Shown one piece after another: positions 1 through 7,445 of a DNA stretch of 14,018 nucleotides (positions within the stretch are counted from its first letter, which is position 1; the number at the start of each line of letters is the position of its first letter). Source of the DNA: Larix sibirica (lineage: Eukaryota; Streptophyta; Pinopsida; Pinales; Pinaceae). The position numbers and the translations under genes are program-made. The stretch is from NCBI GenBank assembly GCA_004151065.3, contig NWUY0300036875.1, forward strand, positions 37,032-51,049. Direction: 5' to 3'. Under the pieces are notes generated by a model. The model was not told the DNA's origin and did not search any database. It worked only from the letters and a program-made list of their open reading frames with translations.

Positions 1-624
1 ATTTGGCTTTCGCGCCTGTCGGCTTTCGCACTTCCTGCATATCTATCTCATGCCAACAGTTGCCAACAATTTATTAACTGAAAACCTTGGGCTAAATCAC
101 AACAAACTACATAAAACTTATCACGGTGATGCTTCCGCAACTAACTAGAGCATTTATCAACTATATAACAATAAACCATAGCACACAATGAACACAAGTA
201 GCTCATATATGATTTACTATTGAAAAAAGGACTAATTACATGAGCCTTCCTTTGCCATGGCACGTAGGGAGTTGAAAACCTCCTCCCTTTTCCTTACACT
301 ATGCACCCACAATTCTCAATAAATCTAAAAGGTGTTTACAAGAGAAAAACCAAGATAAGACATACTCAATGACCTCCCAAAACCATTTATTTATCCCATG
401 CCCGATGGAAGTGGGAAACAAATTCTCCACTCTCTCCATTTACACCAAAAATACCTTCTTTACATTTTTCCATTTAACCCCAACTAATTCATAAATGACC
501 ACAATCTATGAGAAAAATAACCAGGTTGCATTCACACACAACTAGGACCCAACAAATGCCATGGCAATCTGTTGCATTGTTTCCTCTTCAAAAACCATGT
601 CCTTTACTGAACTAATGGATATGG

Positions 625-900
625 TTAGGTGACCAACAATAGATTGAGAGCCATGGGAAAATCCCAAGATGATATTATATTCATTTGTAAATCGCTAGCC
701 AATTTATCATATTTCATACTCTTCTCATTCAATTTAGCTTCCAATTCCTCCTATTTGGACTCTTTCTTCTCCATGTGGGGGATGAGATACTTAATGGCTT
801 TCCTCATCCCTTCCAGTTGTCCAATCATTCTTCTCAAAATCGTTTTAATTTCTGCATTCCCCTCTCCTCTAGTTAAGTTTGGATTGGAAGGATTGGCCAT
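625..900 (-). pseudogene. Gag-like N-terminal reading frame of element A, one in-frame stop
   Basis: On the minus strand an ATG at 900-898 opens a frame of 49 codons, a TAG at 753-751, then 41 more codons in the same frame to a TAA at 627-625. The translation starts MANPSNPNL and is rich in Lys, Glu, Met and Leu with few Pro or Gly, so it probably forms an amphipathic or coiled-coil helix. The composition stays the same on both sides of the TAG, which suggests a once continuous coding region. It starts about 555 bases downstream of the primer-binding site, where gag is expected. I do not recognise a named domain, so gag is inferred from position and composition. The plus-strand open frame across the same bases appears to be its antisense shadow. 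Confidence 0.4.
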
Positions 901-1374
901 ACTAGGAAACAAATAAATAAAAGCCATCCCCTTATCCGTTTCATAGTCTAAAAATGAACCAAAATAAAACTAGATATTGCCTATGAAATCCCTTAGGGGA
1001 TCTATTCAGTCTCAAAGAGATAAAAACCCCAACATTGTGGAATACCATGCCACCCAATTGACCCCAATCCAAAGAGAAGACTATAATCTATGGAAAAAAT
1101 AATTGAATTCCCAGGAAATAAAACCAGTCGGAGCAAGATCCTTTACCTTTGTTGAAGTAATTGTAATATCCTAGATTTATTACCACAAGAATCCGCAGAC
1201 TAGGGAAACCCTTGAGGGATTGGACCCAATCGTATTTTTAACTTCTGTCCAAAATCATATCAATATAAAATGGAATACCTTTACGAGCAACCTGGAACAA
1301 GTGAACCATAAAGAGGTACCCTCTAGATATTGTAAACCAAGGAGCGAGGGAACATAATGCATAAAGAAGTGTAA

Positions 1375-1402
1375 ATCCTATTTAGCGCAAAGTAAATAGG
1401 AT
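1375..1402 (-). other. Hairpin in element A leader, 10-bp perfect stem
   Basis: Bases 1375-1384 (atcctattta) and 1393-1402 (taaataggat) are perfect inverted complements separated by an 8-base loop (gcgcaaag). The hairpin lies about 55-80 bases downstream of the primer-binding site on the transcript strand, so the genomic RNA of element A could fold here. The repeat is seen directly. A role in packaging or dimerisation is inference. Confidence 0.6.
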
Positions 1403-1406
1403 GAAG

Positions 1407-1424
1407 TGAATTGCATGCAATTCA
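1407..1424. repeat. 18-bp perfect palindrome in element A leader
   Basis: tgaattgcatgcaattca reads the same on both strands with no mismatch. It lies four bases from the 10-bp hairpin and about 32 bases downstream of the primer-binding site on the minus strand. A self-complementary sequence here could pair between two RNA copies, as the dimer initiation sites of retroviruses do. That function is inferred from position and symmetry only. Confidence 0.6.
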
Positions 1425-1455
1425 AAATCCATATGAAGACAAGTGTAGTGCTCTC

Positions 1456-1467
1456 CTCTGATACCCA
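1456..1467 (-). promoter_or_regulatory. Primer-binding site of element A, tRNA-iMet type
   Basis: The minus strand reads TGGGTATCAGAG. The complement of the plant initiator tRNA-Met 3' end begins TGGTATCAGAG, so the match is 11 bases with one extra G. After this core the match is lost. The site marks the start of minus-strand DNA synthesis and the inner edge of the 5' LTR, which would end near 1472 (CA on the minus strand at 1473-1472, five bases before the site). The match is short but specific, and it agrees with the LTR-like sequence on one side and the gag-like frame on the other. Confidence 0.5.
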
Positions 1468-2017
1468 ATTTTGATTTGATAAATAGTGTTAAAGCCTTAA
1501 AAATGATAAACATTACAATGCTAGTGGAGCTAATACCTCTCTTGGGGGTTCCCATTTTTTACCAGAACCTCCTCGTCTAAATAAATCACCTTATTTTTTT
1601 TCTCAATTATTTGCTAAGCCTTTATTATTTGAAAGGTTCTATATTAGCAACGATCCTTCCTTGTGTGTCTTTTTCCTTGCATGATTTATTACAAAAAGGC
1701 CGTCTCCAACACCCCTTTAAAAATGTAGAGCATAGATACAAAATATAGCATTATCCATCTCCATTATTGGAAAAGCATATTCTACTTTTGAATAATGAAA
1801 ATGTTTTAACATATACTTTTCTTATTTATTGATTTTATCATTGATATATTAATATGGTATGATTTAGGTAATTTTCAAACTTGGACTTTGAAGTAGGCAT
1901 TAATTTATAAGCACAAAAACAAAGCAACATGATTTTTATTAATTTATAAGTTGCTTCATCTTCTACCACCCACTTTACAATTATGAATTCAAGAAAAAAC
2001 AATCTTGTAAATGTCTT

Positions 2018-2027
2018 CTTATAAATA
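2018..2027 (-). promoter_or_regulatory. TATA box of element A LTR
   Basis: The minus strand reads TATTTATAAG, a good plant TATA motif. It is preceded by a GC-richer GGGGCATTC and lies about 545 bases upstream of the inferred LTR end. Transcription would start roughly 30 bases downstream, near 1990. Confidence 0.4.
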
Positions 2028-2148
2028 AGAATGCCCCAAAAGATATACATACAATGGGCCACCAACTTTTGGACTTTGATGTGAATTGGTTTGGAGAAAG
2101 TGAAGTTATTTGTTTTTAAACATTAAAATACCAAAATTCTCATATCTA

Positions 2149-2238
2149 ATATGAATGATATCTTAGCCATTTACATGGCACACTAGTTCAATAACTTGCA
2201 TGTCCTTTTTAAAATCCATATGAATGCTATCATAGCCA
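2149..2238 (+). repeat. Short direct repeat, two 21-base copies
   Basis: Bases 2149-2169 (atatgaatgatatcttagcc...) and 2218-2238 (atatgaatgctatcatagcc...) are near-identical copies 69 bases apart, differing at a few positions. They lie in the inferred U3 part of LTR A, where short internal duplications are common. Confidence 0.5.
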
Positions 2239-2299
2239 CACTTTTTCATTAAGGTTTCAAAGGAGTGATTTTGAACAATTGAGTACTTTGTCCTTCTTT

Positions 2300-2700
2300 G
2301 TTTGGAGGGCATGTTATTGGACATGATTCCCTTCCCATCATCTTCTCAATACCTACATGAAGGGGAGATGCCACCATTGAGGGCTTGACCCCTTGTGGTG
2401 GGAATGGCTATGTTGTATGTGGCACCATGCATGGTGGATGAATTTCAACAATCCTTGCATATACTTGATGGATCCCTATTTTGAGTAAGAAAATCTCATT
2501 TATTCCTTATTTTACTAAGGTTTAGCAATGCAAGTAAGCCAAAAAGGGAACATTATGGACGGTGGATAGATTTATGTTGCATGCTTTATAAGTTGGATTG
2601 TATATTGAAAATTATTTGCTTTTTTTTTAAAACTTCCTTTTAATGAATAAGTGCATACAAATGCCAATCAATTGATTGTAGTTATGAATCTTAGAGCAGA
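2300..2700. other. Junction region between elements A and B, no gene seen
   Basis: This stretch separates the minus-strand LTR of A from the plus-strand LTR of B. It holds a 14-bp palindrome at 2423-2436 (caccatgcatggtg), a GC-richer patch at 2360-2440 and a T-rich run near 2610-2630. I found no coding frame, terminal inverted repeat or target-site duplication. Either LTR may extend into it. Confidence 0.3.
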
Positions 2701-2956
2701 TCCCTATTGGCATAATCAAGATTATTGTTGGCGCACTTTGAGGTATATCATATCAAGAATGTGTCTTGATATTTTGACTATTTGTCCAAGAGGGATTCCA
2801 CACTATCTAAGTGCTCTCTCAATATGATACCATTTTGATTCCAGGGCTTAGAAGACTACGTGCTACTAACTTAGTTGTAAGCATAGACATTATGAGACCA
2901 TTGTAAGATTCTGTTAAACTAGAAATTGATCACGATTATCAGGGGAACCATTTTTG

Positions 2957-2966
2957 TATTTAAATA
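2957..2966 (+). promoter_or_regulatory. TATA box of element B LTR
   Basis: TATTTAAATA is followed about 25-30 bases later by a GC-richer segment (gcgaacctagggg). This is the expected promoter layout inside an LTR. The spacing to the primer-binding site is about 1.1 kb. Confidence 0.35.
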
Positions 2967-3151
2967 GTGGAGAAAGCGAACCTAGGGGATGTGTTATTTT
3001 TTATATCACAATTATGTTCTTATGTTTAGTTCTTTCTATTTGAGTTTGAAGACATTTTTGATGTAATTCTGGTTTTCTGCATTAATGAAAGAAGTACTTG
3101 TTGCTGCCTATATCTGAGTAGTCCTTTAGTTCCTGTAGTTATCTTGGGTAA

Positions 3152-3169
3152 GGGCCCTCCCAAGGGAGG
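3152..3169 (+). repeat. Short GC-rich inverted repeat
   Basis: cctccc and gggagg (3156-3169) are perfect 6-base inverted complements around a central aa, directly after a gggccc palindrome. This makes a compact GC-rich hairpin within an AT-rich LTR. It could shape RNA structure in the transcribed part of the LTR, but no function can be assigned. Confidence 0.3.
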
Positions 3170-3330
3170 TGCAGGGACTCAGTGTTGTTAGGGTAGATTA
3201 AATTTCAATATCGTCTCAATTGTTTTCATAGAAAGGTGTGGTTAGCTATAGTTTTCCTACAAGTTGTAGATTTCCTAGATTTTTTGTAAATGTTGTTTTT
3301 CCAATATCTGTGCACAAGAATGTTGCATAT

Positions 3331-3798
3331 TTGCTTTCGATAGCTCAATTTACTTTGGTCATTTTGTTTATTTTGTATATATGAATTCATTATTCAACCT
3401 GGTTAAGGCTAGCCCTTTGCATCTTTAGGTATTGTATGGAATTCTTAGCTTCTTAAATTTCCTGCATTTTGTATCCCTAAGGCAAAGTAAGGAAGACTCT
3501 CACTGGAAGTTGTTACAACCAAGAGTGTCAAATAAACCTAAGTTTTCCACTAAAGGGAATATATATTTGCTTTTTGATAGCTCAATTTACATTGGTCATG
3601 TTGCTTATTTTGTATGTATGAATTCATTATTCAACTTGGTTAAGGCTAGCCCTCTGCATCTTTGAATGTTTGTATGGAATTCTTAGCTTCTTAAATTTCA
3701 TGCATTATGTATCCTCGAGGTAGAGTAAGGAGGACTCTCACTGGAGGCTGTTACAACCAAGAGTGTCAAATCAGCCTAAGATTTCCCCTAAAGGGCAT
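3331..3798 (+). repeat. Imperfect tandem duplication, two copies with a period of about 236 bp
   Basis: Copy 1 runs from 3331 to 3566 and copy 2 from 3567 to about 3798. Both start with ttgctttnngatagctcaat, share gaattcattattcaac and ggaattcttagcttctta, and end with the same Thr/Lys-like stretch ending taaaggg. The copies differ by scattered substitutions and a few single-base indels. The duplication lies within the inferred R/U5 part of LTR B. The 77-codon open frame at 3432-3665 spans the copy junction and is not a gene. Confidence 0.85.
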
Positions 3799-4075
3799 GA
3801 TGAGGATCTAAGTGCCAAGTAGAATATTTGAATCTTACACTCTTGCAATCTATAGTTAGTAGTCATTTAAAGTTTGTTGTAGAATGATTTTATTTGGAGT
3901 ATATTTCATTCCTTGTTAGATAATTTAATTGTTATACCACTAAACACATTTTCCCCTTTTTGTAGATGCATATATTGTGTTGAACCTTCATAAGTTTGTA
4001 TGATCCCTGGGTTGACATTTAAGAGTTAAGGTTGTAGATATAGTATCCTTGCTGATATCTGGAGGCAACCACTTT

Positions 4076-4093
4076 TGGCACTATTTTTCGGGA
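4076..4093 (+). promoter_or_regulatory. Degenerate primer-binding site of element B, tRNA-Asp type
   Basis: TGGCACTATTTTTCGGGA resembles the complement of the plant tRNA-Asp 3' end (TGGCGCCGTTGCCGGGGA). TGGC and GGGA are kept at the two ends. Most differences are G-to-A or C-to-T, plus an apparent one-base slip in the T run. It lies 294 bases before the gag frame, a normal leader length. The assignment is weaker than for element C because only 11 of 18 positions agree without a gap. Confidence 0.4.
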
Positions 4094-4369
4094 GGGTGTT
4101 TCAATCTACAAAAGGAGATCATTATTTCAAGTAAGTATTTCCAAACCCTTGTCTTGTTGGTTTATTTTTGTTATTAAGCTAGGCACTTCAATTTTAAAGA
4201 AAAATAAAAATATAGGAAGCTAGAGAATGATTTTTTTCTTCTTAAAATCATTGAAAATAATTTTTTAATATAAAACCAAAACCATCTAAAAATAAGATAC
4301 ATTTATGTAATGTGAATGCCTAAATATAGGGATGAATTTGGTCAATTTTTGCCCAAAACCCCCACTTAG
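4094..4369 (+). other. Leader of element B
   Basis: This 276-base AT-rich stretch lies between the primer-binding site and the first gag-like codons. It contains A and T homopolymer runs (for example 4195-4270) and no coding frame. No clear hairpin comparable to the one in element A was seen. Confidence 0.4.
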
Positions 4370-4671
4370 ACTAACCCAAGCTCAAGCCACAGGAGAGAAG
4401 AGGAAGAAAATTTTGAAGAAAATCCTCGGATAAATTCTCCCCCTTTCCAATCCATGAGAATAATTGGTCTCTTTGGAATCACTTTTGCATATTTGGAGGT
4501 CATAACCATGGATTCAAAATTTGAACAAGAAAACCCAACAATCAATATTCCCATGGCAGAGGAGGAGCGGGCAATAATCTATGAATTTCCCATTAGGGAA
4601 GTCAATGATAATGAGGCTAGAATGAAAAAAATTAACCCTGTTGGCTTACCCAATTTTCATATTTTGAATTT

Positions 4672-5150
4672 ATAAGATCCAACACCTTCTTATTTGAGTT
4701 TGAGGTATTCTGTAGGACTTATGATTATACTATGGAAACCCAAAAACTTAATCTCTTTCCCTCCACTCTAAAATATTCTACTTTGAGGTGGTTCATGAGC
4801 TTGGAAGGAAACAACATCACTACTGGGGATCAGATGAAAGACACATTCATTGAAAAATACATGGATTATTGCAAGGCTAGGGAAATTAGGGTTGAAATCT
4901 TTAGGATGGTGCAAGAGGAGAACGAGTCACTAGAAGACTATGATGAAATATTTCAGTTAAGTTATAATTGAGCTCATAGTTGTACCTTAGATGTGGAATC
5001 TCTCAAGTTTGTACTCCTTATGGGGGTAAGGGAAGACTTTCTGGAAAATTTAAATATTTTATTTAATGGTGACATTTATTAAATGGACTATGATGAAATC
5101 AAGCAAATTTTCAAAAATCATTTTAGATCTATAGGTAAAAAATTAGAGGA
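4672..5150 (+). pseudogene. Capsid-like (retrotransposon gag) domain of element B
   Basis: The frame reads through TFLFEFEVFCRTYDYT at 4684-4731, then KLNLFPSTLK, LRWFMSLEGNNI and EKYMDYCKAREIRVEIFRM, followed by a TGA at 4969-4971 and about 37 further family-like codons to a TAA. This matches the helical capsid core of plant Ty3/gypsy gag proteins, where Phe-Pro-xx-Leu-xx-xx-Ala/Thr-Leu-Arg-Trp and the later Glu-Ser-Leu-Glu-Asp-Tyr are conserved. The open frame starting at the internal Met (4732) begins too late: coding similarity extends about 50 bases upstream. Confidence 0.8.
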
Positions 5151-5324
5151 AAGGGCCTTCCATTTCGATCATCCAAACCTTCAAATCTCACCCTTACCAA
5201 GTCTGACATAGGAAATTTGTTGGATAACATGAAGACATACATCCTTCACTCCTTAGAACTACAAATGGACTCCATGCAAGCAAAAATGAAGAAGGAATAA
5301 GCTGCAAAATCTTTGGTTGTATTG

Positions 5325-5459
5325 TATTCTACATGCAGAACAAAACATAAAAAGAATGAATTCCCATTGGGCCTTATGTAAATTAGTACCAAATCCGTAG
5401 AATGTTGTGGAATTTGTTCCAATAACCATGCCATTGAGGGAATTGTAGAAACTATATGC
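5325..5459 (+). pseudogene. Paired zinc knuckles of element B gag, both damaged
   Basis: In the third frame two knuckle-like motifs lie about 26 codons apart. The first (5325-5363) reads Y-S-T-C-R-T-K-H-K-K-N-E-F. It fits C-x2-C-x3-H-x4-C if the first and last Cys were lost to Tyr (tat for tgt) and Phe (ttc for tgc). The second starts with C-G-I-C-S-N-N-H at 5406-5429. It lacks Cys at the expected spacing and has one later at 5457-5459. Two CCHC-type motifs are known in some plant gypsy gag proteins and bind RNA during packaging. Neither motif here could bind zinc normally. Confidence 0.6.
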
Positions 5460-5489
5460 TATGTGAACCCTAAGAGACCAATCCCATCA

Positions 5490-5960
5490 AGGCCTTTCCA
5501 ACAGTCTTATGGAGAAATACCTTTTCGACACTTTCATAGACAACGACCATTTCAACAGCCTTATGGATAACATCCTTTTCAACACGCATATGGACAACAA
5601 CATTATTTTGCACCCTTTAACCCATATCCTGAATGGACATCAATTGAATTTTCTCCCTTACCTAATCAAATGTCATTCCAGTAGAATAATCCTCAAGGAA
5701 TGCCTCTTGCATATGGACAATATTTTCCACCTAAAGTATGGAGCCCAAATCAATAGCAAGCTACCTTTATGCCTCATCTAGTAAGTAATCCCATTCAACA
5801 CCAAGCCCAACACTTTGCTCAGCTAGCACCTAGACCACCCCAGCTACTAGCTCAACCAACTCCAAAACCAAACAAAAGGCAAGATCAACTTGTTTATAAC
5901 AACGCGGTGGATAATTTCCCAACATATTTTCTGAACATGGTGGAGGGAAATTAACTAAAT
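5490..5960 (+). pseudogene. Gln/Pro/Tyr-rich C-terminal tail of element B gag with short repeats
   Basis: The frame contains a degenerate repeated unit built on Phe-Gln-Gln/His-x-Tyr-Gly (FQQSYGE, FQQPYG, FQHAYGQQ, with a later AYGQY), followed by a Pro/Gln-rich stretch with PRPPQLLAQPTPKPNK. Three TAA/TAG codons interrupt it where the repeat pattern or composition calls for Gln. Low-complexity tails of this kind are usual after the knuckles in plant gag proteins and are probably disordered. The alternative-frame open reading frame at 5509-5781 is a shadow of this tail. Confidence 0.65.
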
Positions 5961-6173
5961 ATGCATTCATGCAGAATTGTGACATATCCTCTTTCACGAT
6001 GTATTACAGAAAAACACAACAACCCTGCTGAATTGCGATGAAATAAAGAATGATCACACTGCTAATCTAATTGAACATGAACTAAAGAACAGGGTGTCAC
6101 TGAAGTTGAGGGGCCCTACCTGACTTGGAGAACACACCTGGAAAGTAAAATCAGGCTAGGAAAACATACAAAT

Positions 6174-6400
6174 ACTCAATAGATCTCAGTTTTCATTTAC
6201 TTGAAATTGGGATTACAAAGAATATTGATCACTTATGGAAACCTTGGACAACAATTTCTATATCATCTCCCATTTTACATGTATCAATGGTCTTGTATAG
6301 GAAATATGAACTCTGTGGGTGAGATCGAACCCACGAAGTCGTTAACCACTTGAAAAAAATAGGAAATGAGTTTGCCATGAGGGTGGTATTATAGCATCGT
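6174..6400. other. Unassigned stretch between elements B and C
   Basis: After the last gag-like codons the sequence loses coding character. Apart from the tRNA-like boxes annotated separately, it holds only AT-rich sequence. The 5' boundary of LTR C must lie here or shortly downstream, but no convincing TG start, polypurine tract or target-site duplication was found. Confidence 0.3.
6315..6377 (-). repeat. Possible tRNA-related SINE fragment or pol III promoter boxes
   Basis: The minus strand at 6331-6321 reads GGTTCGATCTC, matching 10 of 11 positions of the pol III B box (GGTTCGANNCC). The flanking GTGGGT/ACCCAC (6334-6329 and 6320-6315) forms a perfect 6-bp stem, much like a tRNA T arm. 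Upstream on the same strand AAGTGGTTAACGACTT resembles a tRNA D-arm/A-box segment, and TGGCAAACTC at 6377-6368 is another weak A-box candidate. The whole does not fold as a tRNA, because the anticodon arm is missing. A tRNA-derived SINE remnant is the best guess. Chance similarity inside LTR C is possible. Confidence 0.3.
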
Positions 6401-7417
6401 TTGCCACACTTGTCCTATCGATGCTGTGATGGCCGATTTTATCCATTGACCTCTTTTGCATACTCCCTTTATCCCCAATCAACTATGGATAGCTGTTGTT
6501 CTTGGAAAAACCTTTCAAAAAACTATGTTTTCCAAGATGTATGCGACTTACCTATGTCTAGTCCACGTACATGTGGCCTATATTTGGGTAGCCTACCTAC
6601 ATGTTTGTTCAAGGGTAGAAAATAAAATAAAATTACTTTATGGGAAAAATTATAGTTTTGGCCATTCCCAAATGTCCCAATCCCATAAGTAACTATTCAT
6701 AACCTCCCTCACTGCCTCCCCATCAATATAAAAGAGACATAAGAGAAGGAATTTGAGGACTCAAGAAGTGGAGAGTACCCTCATGCTGTTGGATTTCATT
6801 CAGATCCAAAAGCCCTATTGTCCCTAGTCTGTAGAAACCCCATTACTTTATCTGGAATCAACTTCTCAGCCATTGTTGTGAGTCTTTATTGTGCCAAAGA
6901 ATTGAAGTGATTCTTTTAGGCATATCTCCTTCAATGAATCAGATTGAGTGTGAAAGACTTGGGTTGAAGGACTTTGATCTCGGCTTTAGAACAATGTCGC
7001 AACAGGATTCAGGTGATATCTTTCTGTAACTTGTTCAATTTATAAAAGAACTCTATTTTTTGTCCAAATTTGAGTATTTTACTTTTAGTTTTTAATTCTT
7101 GAATGTGCATGAGTAATTCAACAATCTATTTATAAAACTATCTTTTTGCAGCAGTAACTAATTTTTTGTCAACCTTTGCTCATTTTCAAGTTCAGTCTTG
7201 AAGTGTTGGTGAGAAGATTGGAACAACAAACAACCAAGGGATCTACATCAAACGATAGGATTCCAAATGAGTTTTCATTATAAACCCTTCTCTATATTTT
7301 ACAAGAAAGTTTGCATGCAAAGTGTTTGAATTTATTTTGTCTGAATGTCTTGAGTTTCTTTTGGGTATCGCTCTGTGGTGGTTTTCCCAAAGACCACTAG
7401 GGTAGGTTTAATCTCCC
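6400..7417 (+). repeat. Probable 5' LTR of element C (start not resolved)
   Basis: The region ends about ten bases before a clear primer-binding site and contains a TATA box at 6727-6734. About 690 bases separate the TATA box from the LTR end, giving R plus U5. Its last part (7371-7417) includes a 5-bp stem, gtggt/accac at 7378-7397, and ends in ctccca, which offers a plausible CA terminus. Two overlapping open frames at 6401-6692 show no domain and are treated as chance. The 5' TG end was not identified. Confidence 0.5.
6727..6734 (+). promoter_or_regulatory. TATA box of element C LTR
   Basis: TATAAAAG lies in a locally GC-rich setting (cctccccatcaatataaaagagac). About 25-35 bases downstream the purine-rich gagaaggaatttgagg would be the start of the transcript. 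This is the best core promoter in the window. Confidence 0.5.
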
Positions 7418-7427
7418 AAAATATAAA

Positions 7428-7445
7428 TGGTGACTCCATTGGGGA
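7428..7445 (+). promoter_or_regulatory. Primer-binding site of element C, tRNA-Arg type
   Basis: TGGTGACTCCATTGGGGA differs from the complement of a plant tRNA-Arg 3' end (TGGCGACTCCGCTGGGGA) at three of 18 positions. All three are transitions, and two fall at CpG sites of the tRNA complement. tRNA-Arg priming is known from Ogre-type plant elements. The site fixes the end of the 5' LTR about ten bases upstream and the strand of element C. The 130-codon open frame that starts at its internal ATG is a T-rich artefact. Confidence 0.8.

Larger units (their letters stand above)
1..2300 (-). mobile_element. Element A: truncated, decayed LTR retrotransposon (LTR, primer-binding site, leader, start of gag)
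   Basis: Read on the minus strand, this stretch has the order of an LTR retrotransposon 5' end: an AT-rich LTR-like segment with a TATA box, a primer-binding site resembling the tRNA-iMet complement, a leader of about 550 bases and a short gag-like reading frame. The rest of the element would continue off the left edge. From 624 down to 1 I see no further conserved domain, only AT-rich sequence with stops in all frames. The outer LTR end is not resolved and 2300 is a nominal boundary. No second LTR is visible. Whether it is Ty1/copia or Ty3/gypsy cannot be decided, because no pol sequence is present and both groups can use tRNA-iMet. Confidence 0.45.
1472..2300 (-). repeat. Probable 5' LTR of element A (outer boundary not resolved)
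   Basis: This AT-rich stretch lies directly upstream, on the minus strand, of the primer-binding site. It contains a good TATA motif followed by about 545 bases to the LTR end, as expected for R plus U5. The U3 side runs to higher coordinates and its TG terminus was not located. A long minus-strand open frame here (2065-1838) encodes a hydrophobic, compositionally biased product that I treat as chance within the LTR. Confidence 0.4.
2700..4071 (+). repeat. Probable 5' LTR of element B (start not resolved)
   Basis: This region lies upstream of a degenerate tRNA-Asp-type primer-binding site and a gag pseudogene. It contains a TATA motif at 2957-2966, and most of its length falls downstream of that motif, giving R plus U5 of about 1.1 kb. 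That is long but seen in some plant gypsy lineages. It also contains the 236-bp tandem duplication. The 3' end is probably a CA at about 4067-4071. The 5' TG end was not found and 2700 is nominal. No second LTR is visible in the window, so no LTR-LTR comparison is possible. Confidence 0.4.
4370..6173 (+). pseudogene. gag: Gag polyprotein pseudogene of element B (Ty3/gypsy)
   Basis: Gag forms the virus-like particle that packages the element RNA in the cytoplasm. The remnant runs through three frames. An acidic N-terminal part rich in Glu and Asn spans 4370 to about 4670 with no stop. After a one-base shift comes the retrotransposon gag (capsid-like) domain at about 4672-5150, with hallmark segments KLNLFPSTLK, LRWFMSL and ESLEDYDEIF. 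After a second shift near 5150 the frame continues to about 5954 with a helical linker, two damaged zinc knuckles and a Gln/Pro/Tyr-rich tail. Weaker coding-like pieces follow to about 6173. Stops in the last frame lie at 5298, 5379, 5568, 5682 and 5754, and one at 4972 interrupts the capsid part. The domain order is typical of plant gypsy gag. No protease or polymerase follows before element C, so the element is truncated. Confidence 0.8.

Noticed and set aside
629-916. 95-codon plus-strand open frame
   Set aside because: It is antisense to a better candidate, the minus-strand gag-like frame placed downstream of a primer-binding site.
1838-2065. 75-codon minus-strand open frame
   Set aside because: It runs across the TATA box and R region of the inferred LTR of element A and has no domain. 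Chance is more likely.
3432-3665. 77-codon plus-strand open frame
   Set aside because: It spans the junction of the 236-bp tandem duplication within an LTR and has no domain.
6315-6350. Complete tRNA gene on the minus strand
   Set aside because: There is a good T-arm-like segment and B box, but no acceptor stem or anticodon arm, and the D-arm-like part lies too close.
6401-6692. Two overlapping Cys/Tyr-rich open frames
   Set aside because: Both lie in the U3 region just upstream of the TATA box of element C and resemble nothing I know. The high Cys and Tyr content reflects local base composition.
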